From contig CANGIQ010000004.1 of assembly GCA_947453965.1 (NCBI GenBank), forward strand, positions 62,001 to 126,000: a DNA stretch of 64,000 nt. Direction: 5' to 3'. The notes below the pieces were generated by a model. That model was not told the origin of the DNA and made no database searches. It saw nothing but the letters and a program-made list of their open reading frames with translations. Every line of letters begins with the position of its first letter. Within the stretch, counting starts at the first letter, position 1. The stretch is from Comamonadaceae bacterium. GTDB lineage: Bacteria > Pseudomonadota > Gammaproteobacteria > Burkholderiales > Burkholderiaceae_C. This document shows positions 57,818 to 64,000 of the stretch, piece by piece. The position numbers and the translations under genes are program-made.

Positions 57818-59232
57818 TTCTTGGCAGAAGCCGCTTTTCTGGCGACAGGCTTGGCAGCGGCCTTGACAGCCACTTTTTTGGCCACAGCAGGGCGGGGCTT
57901 TTTAGCGGCAACAGTTTTTTGAGCTGCAACTGCTTTTTTGGGCGCGGCCGCTTTGGCAACTTTGCCAGCCTTGTTGTTTTCCAGGATGAAGCTCTTGACG
58001 TGTGGGTACACCACCTCGCGCCAACGGCGACCGCTGAAGATGCCGTAGTGGCCTGCGCCTTTGGCTTCCAGGTGGTGATGCGCTTGGCGCACGATGCCGC
58101 TGCACAGCTTGTGCGCCGCTTCGGTTTGGCCTGAGCCCGAAATATCGTCCAACTCGCCTTCGACAGTCAGCAAGGCGGTGTTACGAATGTCTTGTGGGCG
58201 CACAAGTTCAAGCTTGCCTTGTGGGTTTTTCACTTCCCAGGTGCCGCGTACCAGTTTGAACTCTTGGAACACGGTGTTGATGGTTTCCAAGTAGTAGTCG
58301 GCATCCATGTCGAGCACGGCGTTGTACTCGTCGTAGAACTGACGGTGCGATTCGGCGCTGGAGTTGTCGCCCTTGATCAAGTCTTTGAAGTAATCGTAAT
58401 GGCTCTTCAAATGACGATCGGGGTTCATGGCCACAAAGCCGGTGTGCTGCAAGAAGCCTGGGTAGACGCGACGGCCAGCACCGGGGAAGTTGTCGGGCAC
58501 GCGGTAGATCACATTGTTTTCAAACCAGCTGTGGCTCTTGTTGGTGGCCAAGTTGTTCACGGCGGTGGGGGACTTGGTGGCGTCGATGGGGCCGCCCATC
58601 ATGGTCATGCTCAAGGGCGTTTGTTCACCACGGCTGGCCATCAAAGACACTGCAGCCAAGACTGGAACCGTGGGCTGGCACACGCTCATGATGTGGCAAC
58701 TGCCGTACTTGGCTTGCAAGTCACGGATGAACTCCTGCACATAGTTCACATAGTCGTCGAGGTGGAATTCACCTTCGCTCAAAGGCACCAAGCGTGCATT
58801 GCGCCAATCAGTGATGTAGACCTTGTGGTCTTTGAGCATGGTCTTGACGGTGTCACGCAGCAAGGTGGCGTAGTGGCCTGACAAAGGCGCCACGATCAAC
58901 ACCACGGGTTGGTTTTTGAGCTTGTTCAGCGTGGCAGCATCGTCTGAAAAACGCTTGAAGCGGCGCAGTTCGCAAAAAGGCTTGTTGATTTCAATGCGCT
59001 CGTGGATGGCTACGCTGACGCCATCGACTTCCACCGATTGGATGCCAAATGCTGGTTTTTCGTAGTCTTTGCCCAAGCGGTAGAGCAGGTCGTAACCGGC
59101 GGACACGCGCTGCGCCATGGCGTTTTGGCCAATCGGTGACATGGGGTTGCTGTAGAGCTTCGAGGCCGCCTGCGCAAAGTCTGCGAACGGCTCCATCAAG
59201 GTGCGCTGTGTTTCGAAGATTTGGTAAAGCAT
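57814..59232 (-). CDS. phaZ: Intracellular polyhydroxyalkanoate depolymerase with Lys/Ala/Pro-rich C-terminal tail
   Basis: MLYQIFETQRTLMEPFADFAQ...PVVLIVAPLSGHYATLLRDTVKTML; tail KAGKVAKAAAPKKAVAAQKTVAAKKPRPAVAKKVAVKAAAKPVARKAASAKK. Confidence 0.92.
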   Translation of the reverse strand: MLYQIFETQRTLMEPFADFAQAASKLYSNPMSPIGQNAMAQRVSAGYDLLYRLGKDYEKPAFGIQSVEVDGVSVAIHERIEINKPFCELRRFKRFSDDAATLNKLKNQPVVLIVAPLSGHYATLLRDTVKTMLKDHKVYITDWRNARLVPLSEGEFHLDDYVNYVQEFIRDLQAKYGSCHIMSVCQPTVPVLAAVSLMASRGEQTPLSMTMMGGPIDATKSPTAVNNLATNKSHSWFENNVIYRVPDNFPGAGRRVYPGFLQHTGFVAMNPDRHLKSHYDYFKDLIKGDNSSAESHRQFYDEYNAVLDMDADYYLETINTVFQEFKLVRGTWEVKNPQGKLELVRPQDIRNTALLTVEGELDDISGSGQTEAAHKLCSGIVRQAHHHLEAKGAGHYGIFSGRRWREVVYPHVKSFILENNKAGKVAKAAAPKKAVAAQKTVAAKKPRPAVAKKVAVKAAAKPVARKAASAKK

Positions 59233-59340
59233 AAGTCGTATCTCACAAAAATGTTGCAGTGCAATATAGCAGCAGTTTCATCGTTCAAAATGGAGTCTGT
59301 CCCCCAATTTACTGGGTAATTTTTCTGTCTTGGACCATTC

Positions 59341-60162
59341 ATGAGCACTGTGATCACACCAACGCGTCAGCCTGTTCTTTTTCTGGGGCACGGCAGCCCC
59401 ATGAATGCGATTGAAGACAGCTCGTACCGCCGGGCTTGGCAGAATTTAGGGGCTCAGTTTGGCCTCCGTTGGGCCAAACCCAAGCTCATTTTGTGCATCT
59501 CGGCCCACTGGATCACCCAGGGCTGGTGGCTCACAGGCATGGACAAACCCAAAACCATCCATGACTTTGGCGGTTTTCCACAAGAACTGTTTGAACAGCA
59601 ATATCCCGCGCCCGGTGCACCCGAATGGGCCGCGCAGGCCGCGAAACAACTGAGTCAGCCATACAACGGCGAGCCTTTGGGCCTGGACTTGACCGAGTGG
59701 GGCTTGGACCATGGGGCGTGGAGCGTGCTCAAGCCCATGTTTCCGGCGGCGGACATTCCGGTGGTGCAGCTGAGCATCGACTATCACCGTCCTGCTGCCG
59801 AGCACTATGCCTTGGGGCAGCAGCTGCACACCTTGCGCGATCAAGGTGTGCTCATCGTGGCCAGTGGCAACACCGTGCACAACCTGCGCACCATGAACCG
59901 CTCAGCGCCCGACAACCAGGCGTATGACTGGGCGATTGCGTTTGATCAATGGGTGGCCAGCCAAATCACATCTGGCCACAACGAAGCGTTGGTGGACTTT
60001 CAAGCCCAAGGTGTCATCGCGAAGATGTCGCACCCCAGCTACGACCACTTTTTGCCTTTGCTTTACGCTGCGGGGGTGGCAGAGGCAGGTGAGCCAGTGG
60101 AATTTTTCAACGAAGGCTATCAGCTGGCATCAATCGCGATGCGTTCGGTGATTTGGGGGTGA
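59341..60162 (+). CDS. Extradiol ring-cleavage dioxygenase (4,5-DOPA dioxygenase/YgiD family)
   Basis: PVLFLGHGSPMNAIEDSSYRRAWQNLG...ISAHWITQGWWLTGMDKPKTIHDFGGFP. Confidence 0.93.
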   Translation: MSTVITPTRQPVLFLGHGSPMNAIEDSSYRRAWQNLGAQFGLRWAKPKLILCISAHWITQGWWLTGMDKPKTIHDFGGFPQELFEQQYPAPGAPEWAAQAAKQLSQPYNGEPLGLDLTEWGLDHGAWSVLKPMFPAADIPVVQLSIDYHRPAAEHYALGQQLHTLRDQGVLIVASGNTVHNLRTMNRSAPDNQAYDWAIAFDQWVASQITSGHNEALVDFQAQGVIAKMSHPSYDHFLPLLYAAGVAEAGEPVEFFNEGYQLASIAMRSVIWG

Positions 60163-60176
60163 GGTGAATTGCTATG

Positions 60177-60205
60177 AAAAAAAGGGCCCTCGGGCCCTTT
60201 TTCTT
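60177..60205. terminator. Bidirectional intrinsic terminator
   Basis: AAAAAGGGCCCTCGGGCCCTTTTT between convergent genes. Confidence 0.85.
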
Positions 60206-60237
60206 TGTCACACACCGCCTGCGCGTGCGCTATGCCG

Positions 60238-61434
60238 TCACATCACTTTCGCGATGGCTTGGCACACATAGTCGATGTTCTTGCTGTTGAGCGCAGCCAC
60301 GCACATGCGGCCGGTGTCGGTGCCGTACACGCCAAATTCAGAGCGCAAACGCACCATTTGGTCTTTGCTCAAGCCCGAGTAGCTGAACATGCCGATTTGG
60401 GTGGTGATGAAGCTCATGTCTTGCTTGACGCCAGCAGCTTTGAGGCCATCGACCAGCTTTTGACGCATGGCCTTGATACGCACGCGCATTTCGCCCAGTT
60501 CTTTTTCCCACAATGCGCGCAGCTCGGGGTTGCCCAGCACAGCCGCCACCACGGCACCGCCGTGAATGGGTGGGTTGGAGTAGTTGGTGCGAATCACGAT
60601 TTTGAGTTGCGACAACACGCGGCCCGCTTCTTCTTTGTCCGCGCACAACACGCTCAAAGCCCCCACGCGCTCGCCGTACAAGCTGAAGCTCTTGGAGAAC
60701 GAGGTGGACACAAAGAAGCACAAGCCAGCAGCGACGAATTTTTGAATCACCGCGCCGTCTTCGGCAATGCCGTGGCCAAAGCCTTGGTAAGCCATGTCCA
60801 AGAACGCGGTGAGGTTTTTGGCCTTGACCACCGCCACCACCTGGTCCCATTGGGCGGGGGTGATGTCGTAGCCGGTGGGGTTGTGGCAGCACGCATGCAA
60901 CACCACCACCGTGCCAGCAGCAGCGGCGTTCAATGAGGTCAACATGCCGTCAAAGTTCACGCCGCGCTTGGCTGGGTCGTAGTAAGCGTAGGTGTCGACC
61001 TTGAAGCCCGCGTTGGTGAACAAAGCGCGGTGGTTTTCCCAGCTGGGATCAGAAATCAATACGGTGGCGTTGGGGCTCAGGCGCTTCAAAAAGTCAGCGC
61101 CGATTTTCAAGCCACCGGTGCCGCCAATACCTTGCACCGTGGCCACGCGGCCCGATGTAACGGGCTCGGAATCAGCACCAAAGACCAAGCCTTTGACGGC
61201 TGCGTCATAGGCGGCAATGCCGTCGATGGGCAAGTAGCCACGTGCGGCTGGTGTCGCCATCATGGTTTTTTCGGCGGCTTGCACACACTGCAACAGGGGC
61301 AGTTTGCCGTTGTCGTCGAAATACACGCCCACGCCAAGGTTGACTTTGTTGGGGTTGGTGTCAGCGGCAAATTGCTCGTTGAGGCCCAAGATGGGGTCGC
61401 GGGGTGCCATTTCGACGGCGGTAAACATTGACAT
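60238..61434 (-). CDS. tyrB: Aromatic amino acid aminotransferase
   Basis: MFTAVEMAPRDPILGLNEQFAADTNPNKVNLGVGVY...YGERVGALSV. Confidence 0.93.
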   Translation of the reverse strand: MSMFTAVEMAPRDPILGLNEQFAADTNPNKVNLGVGVYFDDNGKLPLLQCVQAAEKTMMATPAARGYLPIDGIAAYDAAVKGLVFGADSEPVTSGRVATVQGIGGTGGLKIGADFLKRLSPNATVLISDPSWENHRALFTNAGFKVDTYAYYDPAKRGVNFDGMLTSLNAAAAGTVVVLHACCHNPTGYDITPAQWDQVVAVVKAKNLTAFLDMAYQGFGHGIAEDGAVIQKFVAAGLCFFVSTSFSKSFSLYGERVGALSVLCADKEEAGRVLSQLKIVIRTNYSNPPIHGGAVVAAVLGNPELRALWEKELGEMRVRIKAMRQKLVDGLKAAGVKQDMSFITTQIGMFSYSGLSKDQMVRLRSEFGVYGTDTGRMCVAALNSKNIDYVCQAIAKVM

Positions 61435-61584
61435 CGTCAGTCCTTGATCACGGATAAAGAAAGGGAATTAGGTGAGCTTGCGCAGTCTGCGGTAGGCTTG
61501 CATGTTCGGCCTGAATTTTAAGGGTCAACCCGTACGGTTTTTTGAGCCGCACGTTTTTTTCGAGCCATACCGTTTTCAAACACC

Positions 61585-63708
61585 ATGTCTGACACCCCAG
61601 AAACACTTGCGCCCGTGTCGCCAGCCACACCGGCGGCAGAGGCGCCCAAGGGCACCTTGGTCAGCTACCCCGGCTCGCCGTTTGAGCTGTTTCAGCCATA
61701 TCCGCCTGCGGGCGACCAGCCCACAGCCATTGCCCAATTGGTCGAAGGCATCAACGATGGCGAGGTGTTTCAAACCCTGTTGGGCGTGACGGGCTCGGGC
61801 AAAACCTTCACCATGGCCAACGTGATTGCCCAACTGGGGCGTCCTGCCATCATCTTTGCGCCCAACAAAACCTTGGCGGCGCAGCTGTACAGCGAGTTCC
61901 GTGAGTTTTTCCCCAACAACGCGGTGGAGTATTTCGTCAGCTACTACGACTACTACCAGCCCGAGGCCTATGTGCCGCAGCGCGATTTGTTCATCGAAAA
62001 AGACAGTGCCATCAACGAGCACATCGAGCAAATGCGCTTGAGCTGCACCAAAAGCATCTTGGAGCGCCGCGATGTGATCGTGGTGGCCACGGTGTCGGCC
62101 ATCTACGGCATTGGTGAGCCCGAGAGTTACCACCAGATGATCATGACCCTGCGTGCGGGCGACAAAGTCGGGCAGCGCGACGCCATCGCCCAGCTGGTGC
62201 GCATGCAGTACGAGCGCAATGACCAAGATTTTTCACGCGGCAAATTCCGCGTGCGCGGCGACACGATTGATGTGTTCCCTGCCGAACATTCCGAGTTGGC
62301 CATTCGCATTGAACTGTTCGATGACGAGATTGAAAGCCTGCAACTGTTTGACCCGCTCACAGGCCGCATTCGCCAAAAGATTCCGCGCTTCACCATTTAC
62401 CCTTCTAGCCATTACGTGACGCCGCGCGACCGCGTGTTGGCGGCGGTGGAAACCATCAAGGTGGAGTTGGCCGAGCGCTTGAAAGAGTTGGTCGGCATGA
62501 ACAAGTTGGTCGAAGCTCAGCGCCTAGAGCAACGCACGCGCTTTGATTTGGAGATGCTCAGCGAAGTCGGCCACTGCAAAGGCATTGAGAACTACACCCG
62601 CCATTTGTCGGGTGCCGCGCCCGGTGCGCCGCCCAGCACCTTGACCGACTACATGCCCAAAGACGCGGTGATGTTCTTGGATGAGAGCCACGTCATGATT
62701 GGCCAGCTCGGCGGCATGTACAACGGTGACCGCGCGCGCAAGACCACCTTGGTGGAATACGGCTTTCGTTTGCCCAGCGCCTTAGACAACCGGCCCTTGA
62801 AGCTCGATGAGTTTGAAAAACGCATGCGCCAAGTGGTGTTTGTCTCGGCCACGCCGGCTGAGTATGAAAAGACCCATGCCAGCAAAGTGGTGGAGCAGTT
62901 GGTGCGCCCCACGGGCTTGGTGGACCCCATTGTGGAAGTGCGCCCCGCGACGCACCAAGTCGACGATGTGTTGCAAGAAATCCGCATTCGAGTGGACTTG
63001 AACGAGCGCGTGCTCATCACCACCCTGACCAAGCGCATGGCCGAGCAATTGACCGACTACCTCACCGACAACGGCGTCAAAGTGCGCTATGTGCACAGCG
63101 ATGTCGACACCGTGGAGCGGGTGGAAATTCTGCGTGACTTACGCCTCGGCGCATTCGACGTGCTGGTGGGCATCAACTTGCTGCGCGAGGGCATTGACTT
63201 GCCCGAGGTCTCGTTGGTGGCGATTTTGGATGCCGACAAAGAAGGTTTCTTGCGCTCTGAACGCAGCTTGATTCAAACCATTGGCCGTGCCGCGCGTAAC
63301 CTGAGTGGCAAAGCCATTCTGTATGCCGACCGCATGACCGAGTCCATGAAGAAGGCCATTGGCGAGACCGAACGTCGCCGCGCCAAACAAATCGCCCACA
63401 ACGAAGCCCATGGCATCACGCCGCGCGGCGTGTTCAAGCAAGTGCGCGACTTGATCGACGGTGTGTACAGCGAGAAGGCCGGCAAAGAAGCCCAAGAGCG
63501 CGAAATGCAACGCGCCGCCATCGAAGACATGAGCGAACGCGATGTGGCCAAAGAAATCAAACGCCTGGAAAAGCTGATGATGGAACATGCCCGCAACCTC
63601 GAGTTCGAAAATGCCGCCCGCGTGCGCGACCAACTGGCCACCTTGCGCGAGCAGGCCTTTGGCGGGGCAGGGCACGACAACGTGGCGGTGTTGGCGCAAA
63701 AACCGTGA
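61585..63708 (+). CDS. uvrB: Excinuclease ABC subunit B
   Basis: [67 protein letters not shown]. Confidence 0.98.
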   Translation: MSDTPETLAPVSPATPAAEAPKGTLVSYPGSPFELFQPYPPAGDQPTAIAQLVEGINDGEVFQTLLGVTGSGKTFTMANVIAQLGRPAIIFAPNKTLAAQLYSEFREFFPNNAVEYFVSYYDYYQPEAYVPQRDLFIEKDSAINEHIEQMRLSCTKSILERRDVIVVATVSAIYGIGEPESYHQMIMTLRAGDKVGQRDAIAQLVRMQYERNDQDFSRGKFRVRGDTIDVFPAEHSELAIRIELFDDEIESLQLFDPLTGRIRQKIPRFTIYPSSHYVTPRDRVLAAVETIKVELAERLKELVGMNKLVEAQRLEQRTRFDLEMLSEVGHCKGIENYTRHLSGAAPGAPPSTLTDYMPKDAVMFLDESHVMIGQLGGMYNGDRARKTTLVEYGFRLPSALDNRPLKLDEFEKRMRQVVFVSATPAEYEKTHASKVVEQLVRPTGLVDPIVEVRPATHQVDDVLQEIRIRVDLNERVLITTLTKRMAEQLTDYLTDNGVKVRYVHSDVDTVERVEILRDLRLGAFDVLVGINLLREGIDLPEVSLVAILDADKEGFLRSERSLIQTIGRAARNLSGKAILYADRMTESMKKAIGETERRRAKQIAHNEAHGITPRGVFKQVRDLIDGVYSEKAGKEAQEREMQRAAIEDMSERDVAKEIKRLEKLMMEHARNLEFENAARVRDQLATLREQAFGGAGHDNVAVLAQKP

Positions 63709-63789
63709 CCTAGGGTTTTCGCGAGGTTTTTGTCGCCGACAAATCGCTTGTGCGACAGAGTACCCGAGCAAAAACGTGGGGATTGAGGT

Positions 63790-63814
63790 ATACTTGACTC
63801 AATTAGTCGACAAA
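63790..63814 (+). promoter_or_regulatory. Type 1 IscR-binding site candidate
   Basis: ATACTTGACTCAATTAGTCGACAAA matches the type 1 consensus ATASYYGACTRWWWYAGTCRRSTAT at most positions, upstream of iscR. Confidence 0.8.
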
Positions 63815-63837
63815 GCCCAACCACAAAGGAGCTTGCC

Positions 63838-64000
63838 ATGCGTCTCACCACCAAAGGTCGTTTTGCGGTCACCGCCATGATTGATTTGGCCTTGCGCCAA
63901 AACAACGGTCCCGTCACCTTGGCTGCTATCAGCCAACGTCAACAAATCTCGTTGTCTTACCTCGAACAGTTGTTCGGTAAGCTGCGTCGCCACGACCTGG
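63838..64000 (+). CDS. iscR: Rrf2-family Fe-S regulator IscR (truncated by window end)
   Basis: [54 protein letters not shown], partial. Confidence 0.9.
   Translation, partial: MRLTTKGRFAVTAMIDLALRQNNGPVTLAAISQRQQISLSYLEQLFGKLRRHDL

Noticed and set aside
1-64000. CRISPR array, tRNA/rRNA genes, transposase, integrase or prophage genes
   Set aside because: None recognised on either strand by eye; no regularly spaced repeats seen.

Overview
The window looks like a betaproteobacterial (Comamonadaceae-like, by gene content) chromosome segment. Positions 1 to ~6,860 are visibly AT-richer than the rest and carry a small accessory module: a WYL-domain regulator, an uncharacterised 223-codon ORF, an FtsH-like M41 metalloprotease whose AAA domain has lost its P-loop, an LPP20/FlgT-N-like lipoprotein, and a DUF2779 protein combining a Cas4-like PD-(D/E)XK/Fe-S nuclease with a DEDD exonuclease. 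Reading the intergenic regions, I find a shared palindromic element (CGACA-N5-TGTCG, right half TTTGTCGC) at 43-56 nt upstream of the likely start codons of three of these genes, plus a half-site at 49 nt upstream of the fourth. This suggests a coordinately regulated, possibly undescribed defence or stress module. The rest is mostly metabolic: a CRY-DASH/MerR/Rrf2/DUF2236 light-response-type cluster, pxpABC with a TRAP transporter, five orphan Bug receptors among acyl-CoA genes, a second TRAP operon, phaCAB, an uncharacterised methyltransferase-dehydrogenase-aminotransferase operon, a molybdopterin oxidoreductase, a complete methylmalonyl-CoA pathway, phaZ with a histone-H1-like tail, uvrB, and the start of iscR with a good IscR box. 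No tRNA, rRNA, CRISPR array, integrase or transposase was seen. All family assignments are from motif recognition by eye; no database search was run.
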